From Bacteroidales bacterium UBA1176 (GTDB taxonomy: Bacteria; Bacteroidota; Bacteroidia; Bacteroidales; WCHB1-69): a stretch of DNA of 64,000 nucleotides. The position numbers and the translations under genes were made by a program. This document shows, one piece after another, positions 45,775-54,169 of the stretch. The stretch's first letter is position 1. Every line of letters begins with the position of its first letter. The notes under the pieces are model-generated. The model saw nothing but the letters and a program-made list of their open reading frames with translations, was not told the DNA's origin and ran no database searches. The DNA lies in the NCBI GenBank assembly GCA_002311645.1, contig DBYW01000034.1:5173-69172 (forward strand), read 5' to 3'.

Positions 45775-46944
45775 ATGAAAAAAACAACATTGTTGACATT
45801 TATGTTGGTGGCTTTGCAGGCAGCAGTATTTGCGCAGGCAGACAGCTGCTTCACGTTGCACATTAGACCCTCTTATGCAGGAATACCAATTGCATTTGAT
45901 CGTATTGACATTGAAAATATCACACAAGGAAACTCTTTTACAATGGGAGACACTCTTCTATCTAATTGTTCTGTGGGGATTATGGGTTATTGTATGAAAA
46001 ATACATTCTCAATTTCAGATTGTTTCCCAAACCCTTTTAAAGGAAATACTTCAGTGCAAATTAAGACATTTATGTCTGGAAAAATGCATGTGGAGCTATA
46101 TGATCTTACAGGAAATTTGCTTGCCGCTCACGACTTCATGTTAGACGGAGGAACACATTTGTTAAGCGTACATGTACACACGCAGGGGATATATTCGTTA
46201 CGAGCCACATTTGGTGGACAAAGCCGGCAAATAAAGATGATTTCCACAGGAAATACTGATGACAGAAATCTTATCGTAATCACATCGTCTATACCATTAT
46301 TGGAAGGAAAGGCTTCTTCAGAAAAATCCCAACAAGATATTTCCTTAGGCGACAAGATTAGTTTACGAATTCATTATCAAGAAAATGATCATCCCTACTC
46401 CTGTATCATTGATTCTGTATGCAGTGGTCTGTTAATCGCAGAATCACAACATCCCGATTTGGGCGAAGACCTTACATGGGATGGGTATAGTCTTGCCCAT
46501 AAAAGAGTGGATTTGATAGCAAATCGTTGCTTTGCTTTATCTCTCAATTATTCTGACACGCTTATTGTCTATAAACATATATTTTTTTACGATTCCACTT
46601 TATTTGTTTCCCCAGGGAATCTTACATGCAATGGTCTTTTATCAAACTATGGATCGCCGTATTATTACCAAGAAAACAACGAGACATCTTGGCCGTACAT
46701 GGGTTGGTATAAATATGAAATAGTCTCGGCTACTGAAATTTATCCTGATGTTTCTTTCCTTACTGACGCGCAACGATTCCTTCTCCTATATACATTGGAA
46801 GGCGAATACATTGGGATTCGCGAATTGTCACCTCGACACAGTAATTTTCCAAATGTCTTCACAATATTCTATACTGCTTATCCGCCAGGACACCCATTAT
46901 ATATGGCAGACTTTGCTTATATTACAGCCAAAATAACACAGTAA
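45775..46944 (+). CDS. Secreted protein with an internal T9SS-CTD-like Ig module
   Basis: A 389-aa protein starting MKKTTLLTFMLVALQAAVFA (signal peptide). Residues about 75-155 look like a T9SS type A sorting domain: SDCFPNPFKGNTSVQI, HVELYDLTGNLLAAHDF and HVHTQGIYSLRATFGG. Here the module is internal and followed by 240 further residues, ending ADFAYITAKITQ. This contrasts with the C-terminal placement needed for secretion. The rest is not recognised. The frame is open 32 codons upstream, but both -7 boxes lie within that extension. AT-rich; a 98-aa reading frame follows 1 bp downstream. Confidence 0.75.
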   Translation: MKKTTLLTFMLVALQAAVFAQADSCFTLHIRPSYAGIPIAFDRIDIENITQGNSFTMGDTLLSNCSVGIMGYCMKNTFSISDCFPNPFKGNTSVQIKTFMSGKMHVELYDLTGNLLAAHDFMLDGGTHLLSVHVHTQGIYSLRATFGGQSRQIKMISTGNTDDRNLIVITSSIPLLEGKASSEKSQQDISLGDKISLRIHYQENDHPYSCIIDSVCSGLLIAESQHPDLGEDLTWDGYSLAHKRVDLIANRCFALSLNYSDTLIVYKHIFFYDSTLFVSPGNLTCNGLLSNYGSPYYYQENNETSWPYMGWYKYEIVSATEIYPDVSFLTDAQRFLLLYTLEGEYIGIRELSPRHSNFPNVFTIFYTAYPPGHPLYMADFAYITAKITQ

Positions 46945-46945
46945 A

Positions 46946-47242
46946 ATGAAAAAAAACATCAAAACTGCTTTATTAATGCCAATAGTGTTTCTGGCCATTT
47001 TACCTATATACGGGCAGAAGACAGTGCATATTTTTGACGAACAAGGGAATAAGATTTTCTATTCATTAGATTCCTCTATGCATTTCTTTGAATTCACATC
47101 AGATGTTTTCGAGGATCAGAAAAATGATATACTCGATAGTCTTGCGACACCCATTTTTGCCCACAAATTCTTCATATATTCCTCTGTAACAACATGTTGT
47201 GATTTTTTAAAAATTTTTGTGTCAAAGTCAGGAAGTTTTTAG
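46946..47242 (+). CDS. Short putative secreted protein, probably a truncated remnant
   Basis: A 98-aa frame beginning 1 bp after the previous stop, with a plausible signal peptide (MKKNIKTALLMPIVFLAILP, then IYGQ). About 75 residues follow and end without a recognisable domain (TTCCDFLKIFVSKSGSF). The start of the mature part resembles the N-termini of larger secreted Bacteroidota proteins, so it may be a 5' fragment. It is followed by nearly 400 bp of AT-rich non-coding DNA. Confidence 0.45.
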   Translation: MKKNIKTALLMPIVFLAILPIYGQKTVHIFDEQGNKIFYSLDSSMHFFEFTSDVFEDQKNDILDSLATPIFAHKFFIYSSVTTCCDFLKIFVSKSGSF

Positions 47243-47634
47243 ACCAAAGACTAAATTTCTTAAAAGCTTGATGCTTGCCAAGTTGATGTTTTTTTCAAAA
47301 AAATGCTCAACATTTGGAATAATTCATTATTTTTTACGATCGTGATTAATCATCAAAGAGACATGATTATGGTATAATTTTGCCATTAATTTACTAAAAG
47401 TCAGTTACTTTATTAAAAAACAGAATAAAAAAGCTATCAATAAAACATATCGACAAGTCATTAATTATGAACATATTAGAATGAATTTTTATTTTTTTTC
47501 ATATATTAAACACTTTATTACAAAAATTTTTTGTTTCTTTGTTGATTTCATTTTGATTTAACTCTTTACAACCTAACCCATATTTTTCTGATAGTTATCC
47601 CATAGTTATTTATCAAACGCCATACATTAAAACT
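47243..47634. other. AT-rich gap without a gene; possible promoter for the FISUMP genes
   Basis: No coding frame is supported. TAATTTTG followed by CC at 47375-47382 matches the -7 consensus facing right, but it lies about 250 bp before the next ATG. A TGATTAATCA palindrome lies at 47343-47352. No GTGAGAG site at the 31-bp distance was found. Confidence 0.5.
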
Positions 47635-48891
47635 ATGAAAAAAATAATTTTCACTTTCTGTCTGATGTTTATTGCGGGGGTGCTGGCGGCGCAAACAGCG
47701 CCCACGGCGAGGGGCTTCTCTTCAGCGGCAAGCACCGGCACTCACGTGAGTTTTGCTGCAGGACAGACATTCTTCGGACAGCCATCCACGGCTGATGGCT
47801 CTGTCTCTGAAGGCATCATGCACGCCCAACTCATCCGCAAAGACCTCGAATTGGCCGGTTGTCAGACCGACAATGCCGTATCGCCCAGCACGGTCTTCAA
47901 CACCACCAAATTTTTCCAAGGCTACGAGGGCATACCCATCACCATCAAGGGTGTCAACTACATCGTATTCCCGGCGGGGATATACGATTCCACGACATAC
48001 GACGGGCTTCATTACAATTGGGACAGCCAGTACAATTACGACAGTTTGACCACACTTCTGCTCACCATCTACCCGGTGTACGAACTTTTCGACACCCTGT
48101 ATCTGGACTCTACGGTGCTGGCCAATTATGCCTACGATGTCCTGCAACTCCCCACCACGGAAAATCCGTTGCACGGCGGACCCAACGAGTATGATTTGCA
48201 GACTGTTAATCACGGATGTGACAGCATCATGAATTTCTATGTAAAGCTTTGCGGCGGGACACTGAAAGACATTGACGGCAACGAGTATGCATCTCTATTC
48301 ATCGGCGAACATCCGTACCGCTACTGCTGGACCACTTCCAACATGCGGACCACTCTTTATCCGGATGGCAGCGACGTGCCCAACATGATTTACTATTCGA
48401 ACATGCATGACAATGAGGCGGACAATTTAGAGACATACGGGCGTCTTTACACCTGGTATGCGGCCGTTAACCTTCCCGATGGCAGCACTGCGACGCCACC
48501 CACCAACACAAACGGGGGATTCGTAACGGGAGTGTGTCCTACCGGCTGGCACATCCCTGATAGCCTCAACATGTACAGCCTCATGCTCATCGACGCGAAC
48601 GATTTGCGTTCCACTGACTTATGGCTCATCAATGACGGCACTAACATTACCGGCTTCAACGCACGCCCTGCAGGTTTTTACAACTCCTTCAACCATCGCT
48701 TTGAAAACCTCCTTGGCGAGACCCATTTTTGGAGCTGCATTCCCTATGGCTCCATTATTGCCGCAACCTGCTCTCTCTATAGCGGCTGTACCGTTTCCCA
48801 GAAAAATCTTTTCCCGAAAGACAATGCGGTAAGTGTTCGCTGCGTGAAGAATCACGTGTATGACGCAGACGGCAACGAGTTGAATGATTAA
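47635..48891 (+). CDS. FISUMP-domain secreted protein
   Basis: A 418-aa protein with signal peptide MKKIIFTFCLMFIAGVLAAQ. Residues about 22-70 form an N-terminal segment common in Bacteroidota surface proteins (VSFAAGQTFFGQPS). The C-terminal part (about 205-408) is a FISUMP (Fibrobacter succinogenes major paralogous) domain: KDIDGNEYASLFIGEHPYRY, GRLYTWYAAVNLPDG, GVCPTGWHIPDS and a final NAVSVRCVKN. The function of FISUMP domains is not established; they are frequent in surface proteins of gut and rumen bacteria. No T9SS sorting domain is visible. A larger FISUMP protein follows 61 bp downstream. Confidence 0.85.
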   Translation: MKKIIFTFCLMFIAGVLAAQTAPTARGFSSAASTGTHVSFAAGQTFFGQPSTADGSVSEGIMHAQLIRKDLELAGCQTDNAVSPSTVFNTTKFFQGYEGIPITIKGVNYIVFPAGIYDSTTYDGLHYNWDSQYNYDSLTTLLLTIYPVYELFDTLYLDSTVLANYAYDVLQLPTTENPLHGGPNEYDLQTVNHGCDSIMNFYVKLCGGTLKDIDGNEYASLFIGEHPYRYCWTTSNMRTTLYPDGSDVPNMIYYSNMHDNEADNLETYGRLYTWYAAVNLPDGSTATPPTNTNGGFVTGVCPTGWHIPDSLNMYSLMLIDANDLRSTDLWLINDGTNITGFNARPAGFYNSFNHRFENLLGETHFWSCIPYGSIIAATCSLYSGCTVSQKNLFPKDNAVSVRCVKNHVYDADGNELND

Positions 48892-48952
48892 CATACATTT
48901 ATATAATAGCATAAACATTAAAATTGAAATATAAATTAAAAACAATCTTATT

Positions 48953-51900
48953 ATGAAAAAAATCCTATTCCTTATTTTGGCAGTGCTGACAACGATGTTG
49001 GCCATGGCCCAGACGCCGGCCAAGATCAGTTATCAGGCTGTTGTGCGTGATGCCAACAACCGACTGCTGACCAACAGCGCAGTCGATGTACAGTTTCAGA
49101 TACTGAACGCCTCCAGCGCAGTGCTTTATGACGAAACACACGCCAGCGTGAACACCAATGCCAACGGTCTTTTTTCTTTATTTGTAGGTGACGGAACCCC
49201 GGCTTCCGGCACTTATTCCGCAGACGTATGGCGGAACGCCACGCAAATCCGCACGGTGGTCACTTACAGTGGGGCCACTTTGGAAGACGTCACTGTCCCC
49301 CTAACAGCAGTTCCTTCCGCACTGTATGCCTTAGACCTTGATCCCACAAGTGTGGTTTACACCACTATCCGCAACGACAGTCTGGTATTGGCAACCGCCA
49401 TCAACGACTTGGGTGACAAGGTGAAGGCCGACAGCACGGTGCTGCACGATGCGTTGATTGACACCGCCGCCGCCATCCGCAGCGAGATTCCTGTCGTGAA
49501 TGACGGCACGCTCACCATCCAGATAAACGGCACAGATGCGGGTTCCTTCACGGCCAACCAAGGCACGGCTGAAGTCATCAACATTGATGTGCCCGCCGCA
49601 CAGGTGAACGCCGACTGGGACGCCACGAGTGGTGCAGCAGAGATACTGAACAAACCCGACCTGACCGTTTACGCCACTTTGACAAAACTCAACCAAGACA
49701 GTACTGCCCTCGGAGCTCTGATTGACAAAAACAAGCAGGCCATTATCGATACCGCCGCCGCCATCCGCAGCGAGATTCCCGTCGTGAATGACGGCACGCT
49801 CACCATCCAGATAAACGGCACGGATGCGGGCTCCTTCACCGCCAACCAAGGCACGGCCGAGAACATCAACATCACCGTTCCGACGACTGTGGCCGAGCTC
49901 ACTGATGCAGGCGACTATGCCTTGAAGGCTGGAAACAACCTGTTCACCGGAGACAACGACTTCACCGGGGCCGTCACTGTGCCCAATGCCATCACGGACC
50001 TGCAGACCACATTGGCCAACCCGTGCACCCAGAACGCCGTGAATGTCTGCGACCTCCTCGCGGTGTTTGACAGTCTGGAGCGCCGAATTGCAAAACTTGA
50101 AACTGTCATCGGCACGGTTCTGGACAACTCGTCCACGCCCACCGTCATCACCTCTCCCGTCTCGGGAGTGTCAGCCACGGAGGCCATAGTCGGCGGCGAG
50201 CTGATTTCCGCGGGCACCGCCACCATCAGCGAGCGCGGCATTTGCCACAACACCACCGGAACGCCTACCATCAGCGACACCAAGGTTGCCGTTTCCGGCA
50301 CAGGCACGGGCGAATACACATCCACCCTCACCGGAATCATGGCCGGCACGACCTATTATATCCGGGCCTACGTGACCACCACCGACAACAACACCTATTA
50401 TGGAGAGGAGGTCACCTTCAACACGCTCCAGCCGACACTCACTGTCGTGTCAGATACGACAAGTCCATTGGCCGTTTGCAGTGCTATGGACATCACCTTT
50501 ACCGCCTCGATGACCAATGACGATCTTTCCCACTATTCTTTGAAGTGGTATGTGAACGATGCGGAACAGACCGGCGAAACCAACCCGACTTTCATCTTCA
50601 ACCCAACCGCCACGAACAGATATATTATCAAATGTGAGGCCACCCGCATAGGTGCTACGGTAAACGGAAGTGACACTATGAACATCACGTTATACACCAG
50701 CCCCAGCATGACCTTGACGCGCCTTGAAGGCAATGCCGGCGATGATTTCGGCAAAGTGGAGATTTCCGACGTGATATGCGTGGCTTCTGCAGTATGGCTG
50801 CTTAACGGCGACTCGGTGGGCAACTGGACTTCGGGGAAAACCGCTATCCTGCCCACGGGCACCTACACGGTCAACATCACGGGCACTCCCGGTTGCGGCA
50901 CTGCAACCCAGACCGTTACCATCCGCACCAGCCCGGTATGCAGATCCTCTTTCTCCGTCGACAACCCGAATGAGACATTCTATACTCTTGCGGGCACAAG
51001 GTATGTGCAAACCATCAAGGACCACGAGAATAATGTATACAATGTGGCGCAAATCGGAACCCGTTGCTGGACCCGCGAGAACATGCGCGCCACGACCTCG
51101 CCTTCCACTGGAAGATATTTCATATTGAATAATATAGCCATAAGGAATGAAGCCTCTAAGGCTGCTGTTTGGCCCAATTATGACTCCACGAGCGCCGTAA
51201 CCACAAAATGGGGTGCGCAGTACAACTGGCAGGCTATGGTTGATGTCTATAACCCCAACTACGCTGAAGTTTGTAACACGAAACTACCTACGGATGTTCA
51301 AGTGCCTCATATCACCCATCCTCGTCGTGGTGTTTGCCCCGAAGGTTGGCATCTTCCTCAAAATGCCGACTTTGCAGATTTACGTACCAATTTTAATCAA
51401 CAGGGACAATGGGCAGGAAATAATGCCGATGGAACAAATAGTTGGAGATCTGCAAATGGTAATTCTCCTGGTAATGTCAATTATGCTGATCGTAATGTAT
51501 CAGGTTGGTCTGCTTTGCCAGCAGGAATGGACTGTAGAGACAATCAAAAGGAATATGCTATCTTTTGGTCTGGAACGGAGTATGGTGCGGCTTCTCAGAA
51601 TTGGCGCGGATACCTTTATGCCATTCAATACAATTACGCTGCACAAGGTTGGGTAACACAAGACTTGTGGCATCATGAACTTTGTGCTGTTCGGTGTCTC
51701 CGCGACACGAAGGCCTCTCTGAACTTGTCAGTAAACCAGCCCTCCCCTGTCATACCTGGTTCCCCCGTTACCTATACAGCCAGTATTGTAAACGGTGATG
51801 CTTCTGCTTATACTTTAACTTGGAAAGTGAATGATGTTGTTCAAAGTGGAGAGACCTCTTCCACATTTACCACGAGTTTTACTAACAATGGTAACTATAC

Positions 51901-52558
51901 GGTTACTTGTGAAGCAACTGATGGAACAAGTAACTTAAGTCAATGGATTAACACCTCCATCCACGTCACCCCTGTGATTTCCACGAGTACAACTACGAAT
52001 GTCACCTGCAACAGTGCCAAGGTGGATGCCAGTGTCACAGGATACCCCATTGTCGAGCGCGGAATTTGTTACAGCACAACGGCCAATCCTAACCCAAATA
52101 CAAATACAAGGAAACCCTCCGGTTCGGGCGAAGGCAACTACACGTTCTCGATGACCGGACTCGCCTCGAATACTACCTACTATGTGCGTGCTTATTGCAT
52201 CAGTAGCGCGGGTATTACCTATGGCAATGAAATGAGTTTCACCACTGCGTCAACCTCCACTCCGACTGTAACAACTGGCTCGGCGACGGATATTACAAGC
52301 ACAGGAGCCACAGTAGGAGGCAATGTCACAGACGCAGGTTGCCCTGTTATCACCGCCCGCGGTGTTTGCTACAGCACCTCCAACACCACTCCTACCATTT
52401 CTGACACTAAGAAAGCTGCCGCATCAGCAAGCACTGGCGAATACACAGTATCATTAACTGATCTAACCGCAGGCACCACTTATTACGTACGTGCTTACGC
52501 CACCAATAGTGCAGGAACGGTTTATGGTGATGTGATTACAATTACCACACTTCCGTAA
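48953..52558 (+). CDS. Large multidomain FISUMP/fibronectin-like secreted protein
   Basis: A 1201-aa protein with signal peptide (about 1-20). Residues 20-115 are a head domain (ISYQAVVRDANNRLLTNSAV). Two near-identical segments, around residues 171-207 and 267-303, contain NDGTLTIQINGTDAGSFTAN, similar to phage tail-fibre beta-helix units. A fibronectin-III-like repeat with TYYIRAY follows near 395-490. A FISUMP domain spans about 680-920 (GVCPEGWHLPQNADF, ELCAVRCLRD). An Ig-like segment and two further repeats with TTYYVRAY end the protein. Probably a surface adhesin-like protein; no T9SS domain is seen. The 51.26-51.67 kb part is AT-rich compared with the rest. Confidence 0.87.
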   Translation: MKKILFLILAVLTTMLAMAQTPAKISYQAVVRDANNRLLTNSAVDVQFQILNASSAVLYDETHASVNTNANGLFSLFVGDGTPASGTYSADVWRNATQIRTVVTYSGATLEDVTVPLTAVPSALYALDLDPTSVVYTTIRNDSLVLATAINDLGDKVKADSTVLHDALIDTAAAIRSEIPVVNDGTLTIQINGTDAGSFTANQGTAEVINIDVPAAQVNADWDATSGAAEILNKPDLTVYATLTKLNQDSTALGALIDKNKQAIIDTAAAIRSEIPVVNDGTLTIQINGTDAGSFTANQGTAENINITVPTTVAELTDAGDYALKAGNNLFTGDNDFTGAVTVPNAITDLQTTLANPCTQNAVNVCDLLAVFDSLERRIAKLETVIGTVLDNSSTPTVITSPVSGVSATEAIVGGELISAGTATISERGICHNTTGTPTISDTKVAVSGTGTGEYTSTLTGIMAGTTYYIRAYVTTTDNNTYYGEEVTFNTLQPTLTVVSDTTSPLAVCSAMDITFTASMTNDDLSHYSLKWYVNDAEQTGETNPTFIFNPTATNRYIIKCEATRIGATVNGSDTMNITLYTSPSMTLTRLEGNAGDDFGKVEISDVICVASAVWLLNGDSVGNWTSGKTAILPTGTYTVNITGTPGCGTATQTVTIRTSPVCRSSFSVDNPNETFYTLAGTRYVQTIKDHENNVYNVAQIGTRCWTRENMRATTSPSTGRYFILNNIAIRNEASKAAVWPNYDSTSAVTTKWGAQYNWQAMVDVYNPNYAEVCNTKLPTDVQVPHITHPRRGVCPEGWHLPQNADFADLRTNFNQQGQWAGNNADGTNSWRSANGNSPGNVNYADRNVSGWSALPAGMDCRDNQKEYAIFWSGTEYGAASQNWRGYLYAIQYNYAAQGWVTQDLWHHELCAVRCLRDTKASLNLSVNQPSPVIPGSPVTYTASIVNGDASAYTLTWKVNDVVQSGETSSTFTTSFTNNGNYTVTCEATDGTSNLSQWINTSIHVTPVISTSTTTNVTCNSAKVDASVTGYPIVERGICYSTTANPNPNTNTRKPSGSGEGNYTFSMTGLASNTTYYVRAYCISSAGITYGNEMSFTTASTSTPTVTTGSATDITSTGATVGGNVTDAGCPVITARGVCYSTSNTTPTISDTKKAAASASTGEYTVSLTDLTAGTTYYVRAYATNSAGTVYGDVITITTLP
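49463..49861 (+). repeat. In-gene direct repeat of about 111 bp at 288-bp offset
   Basis: 49463-49573 and 49751-49861 are nearly identical (a few third-position changes), in frame and separated by 288 bp. Both encode the segment starting TAAAIRSEIPVVNDGTLTIQ. This is a recent internal duplication within the tail-fibre-like part of the surface protein. Confidence 0.88.
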
Positions 52559-52583
52559 AACATCTCGCAGACCACATAATACC

Positions 52584-52618
52584 AAGAGGTCGCCCAAAAC
52601 GGACGACCTCTTTTTTTT
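52584..52618 (+). terminator. Rho-independent terminator after the large FISUMP gene
   Basis: A 12-bp stem AAGAGGTCGCCC / GGACGACCTCTT with one mismatch and loop AAAAC, followed by a T8 run, 26 nt after the stop codon. It ends the surface-protein island on the plus strand. Confidence 0.92.
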
Positions 52619-52637
52619 GATAATAAACCGTAGACTT

Positions 52638-52680
52638 TAGACCTTATAGTTCATAGCCATAGTTCATAGCCAATAGCCAA
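52638..52680. repeat. Short intergenic repeat words
   Basis: AGTTCATAGCCA occurs twice in close succession (within 52638-52675), followed by AATAGCCAA. It lies between the terminator and the end of the convergent 201-aa gene. No gene is seen here. Confidence 0.55.
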
Positions 52681-52685
52681 CGTCA

Positions 52686-53291
52686 CTACTCCTTTTTCGG
52701 CAGTCTTTCGCGGACTTCTGCCAGAAATTCATCCACGTCAATGCCGAGGGTTTGGGCTTCCTGCACGAGCGTGGCTTCCTCTTCGGGGGTGATGACACCG
52801 TCTTCGATAATGGCCGCCACCTTGGTGTCCAGATCGTGGAGCAAATCCACCTTATCCTTGGGGGCTTCTGCTGACTCCTGAAGCTTCTTGCCCGCCTTGA
52901 TCAGCACCGGGAGGTTGGCCAGCGTGCCGAGCTTCTCGAGCGCCTTGCCACTCATCTCTTTCGCCTTGTCAGCCGCATCACCCACCTTTTCAGCCAATTT
53001 GCTGTCCTTGATGTCCTCAACCATATCCTTGGCCTTGTCGCGGACATTTCCTGCAACATCCGTCACCTTTTCGGCAAACTCAGAGTTTTTGATGTCCTCG
53101 ACCATATCCTTGGCCTTGTCGCGGACATTTCCCGCGGCATCCGTCACCTTTTCGGCAAATTCAGAGTTCTTGACATCTTCTACAGTGTCTTTCGCTTTCT
53201 CAGCGACTTTTTTTGAAGTGCTTTTGAACAAATCCAGGAATTTCTGGGAAAAACTTTTCTTTTCGGAATTTGAATCACAATTTTCAGCCAT
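52686..53291 (-). CDS. LEA/apolipoprotein-like amphipathic helical repeat protein with acidic tail domain
   Basis: A 201-aa protein without a signal peptide or membrane segment. Residues about 20-125 are Lys/Glu/Asp/Ala-rich amphipathic helix, built from 27-residue repeats such as VEDIKNSEFAEKVTDVAGN, resembling late-embryogenesis-abundant or apolipoprotein-like helices. The C-terminal 45 residues (IIEDGVITPEEEATLVQEAQ onward) form a separate helical domain seen at the ends of some Bacteroidota cytoplasmic proteins. A role in membrane or stress protection is possible but unproven. The promoter is at 53324-53331, divergent from the acyltransferase gene. Confidence 0.8.
   Translation of the reverse strand: MAENCDSNSEKKSFSQKFLDLFKSTSKKVAEKAKDTVEDVKNSEFAEKVTDAAGNVRDKAKDMVEDIKNSEFAEKVTDVAGNVRDKAKDMVEDIKDSKLAEKVGDAADKAKEMSGKALEKLGTLANLPVLIKAGKKLQESAEAPKDKVDLLHDLDTKVAAIIEDGVITPEEEATLVQEAQTLGIDVDEFLAEVRERLPKKE
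53010..53171 (-). repeat. 81-bp tandem repeat in the amphipathic protein gene
   Basis: 53010-53090 and 53091-53171 are near-identical tandem copies (27 codons each), with more diverged copies on both sides. The in-frame period keeps the amphipathic helix phase and suggests length variation by slippage. Confidence 0.85.
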
Positions 53292-53323
53292 GATTTTAAA
53301 GTTTAAATTAGAATTAGAAAAAG

Positions 53324-53331
53324 CAAAGATA
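53324..53331 (-). promoter_or_regulatory. -7 promoter box for the amphipathic protein gene
   Basis: The minus strand reads TATCTTTG followed by C, a perfect TAnnTTTG match, 33 bp upstream of ATG 53291. Confidence 0.65.
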
Positions 53332-53389
53332 CATTTTTTTCAACTATGTTGGTGATGAAAAAGTTTGTGAAGATATAGGACAAAATGTG

Positions 53390-53397
53390 TACCTTTG
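53390..53397 (+). promoter_or_regulatory. -7 promoter box for the acyltransferase/ATP-grasp operon
   Basis: TACCTTTG followed by CCGCG, a perfect TAnnTTTG match, 23 bp before ATG 53420. It rules out the in-frame ATG at 53387 and starts the polysaccharide operon. Confidence 0.7.
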
Positions 53398-53419
53398 CCG
53401 CGTTTTCTTTTCTGAATCT

Positions 53420-54163
53420 ATGTCCTATCTCAGACTGATACTACGCTTCCTCCGGTGCAACATCCTCCAGACGCTCCGCATCAACTTCAAGATGCTGCCC
53501 TGGCGGCAAGCCGTTCATCTACCCATTTTCGTCTATGGCCGTTTCAAACTCCGCGGCGCCCGCGGGCGTATCGTCCTCCAGCAGAAGGCAGAAGCCGAGA
53601 TGATCATCATCGGCAAGAGGGACTACTACGTGGCCACCGCCATTCCCCAGAGCATTTGGACCATCAACGGCACCCTCACTTTCGCCGGGCGGATGAAGTT
53701 CGCCCATGGCTCCTACCTGCTCGTGGCCGACGGCGCCGAACTCTCCTTCGGCACGGGCGGCACCTACTGCGGCACCAACTTCAAGGTGATGTGCTTCGAG
53801 AAAATCACCATCGGCCACAACGTGCGCATGGCCTGGGACGTGCAGATTATGGACAGCAGCTTCCACTATATCCAACTGATAGAGAAGGATAACGCCATAC
53901 CTCCTCTGACGAAACCCGTGCTGCTGGCCGGCAACATCTGGATCGGCAACCGCACCACCATTGCCAAGGGCGCACAGGTGCCCCAAGAGGTGATTATCGC
54001 CTCCAACAGCTTAGTGAACAAGGACTTCTCTTCTTTAGAGCCCTACTCACTCCTTGCCGGCGCACCCGCCACCCTCAAGGCCACCGGCATCCGACGCATC
54101 TGGGACGAGGAACAGCAAAGAGCGCTGGACCAACAATATCATTATCATAGAACCCACCTGTAA
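53420..54163 (+). CDS. Hexapeptide-repeat acyltransferase (LbetaH)
   Basis: A 247-aa left-handed beta-helix acyltransferase. The C-terminal half has hexapeptide repeats (FGTGGTYCGTNFKVMCFEKI, ITIGHNVRMAWDVQIM, GNIWIGNRTTIAKGAQVPQ) and ends with SLLAGAPATLKATGIRR, as in WbbJ/maltose-acetyltransferase-like sugar acetyltransferases. A basic N-terminal stretch could contact the membrane. It probably O- or N-acetylates a sugar in a surface glycan using acetyl-CoA. It is the first gene of the operon; the first ATP-grasp gene starts 6 bp later. Confidence 0.87.
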   Translation: MSYLRLILRFLRCNILQTLRINFKMLPWRQAVHLPIFVYGRFKLRGARGRIVLQQKAEAEMIIIGKRDYYVATAIPQSIWTINGTLTFAGRMKFAHGSYLLVADGAELSFGTGGTYCGTNFKVMCFEKITIGHNVRMAWDVQIMDSSFHYIQLIEKDNAIPPLTKPVLLAGNIWIGNRTTIAKGAQVPQEVIIASNSLVNKDFSSLEPYSLLAGAPATLKATGIRRIWDEEQQRALDQQYHYHRTHL

Positions 54164-54169
54164 AACAAC

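Noticed and set aside
47343..47382. GTGATTAATC about 31 bp before TAATTTTG
   Set aside because: The distance is 32 bp and the word lacks GAG; it is a simple palindrome in AT-rich DNA.
49463..49861. Direct repeat as a CRISPR or mobile element
   Set aside because: Only two copies, in frame in a coding region, with coding spacer; no cas genes.
53387..53419. Upstream ATG for the acyltransferase
   Set aside because: The -7 box at 53390-53397 lies inside that extension; likewise 45679 for the 389-aa protein, 39089 for the LytTR gene and 5021 for the ClC gene.
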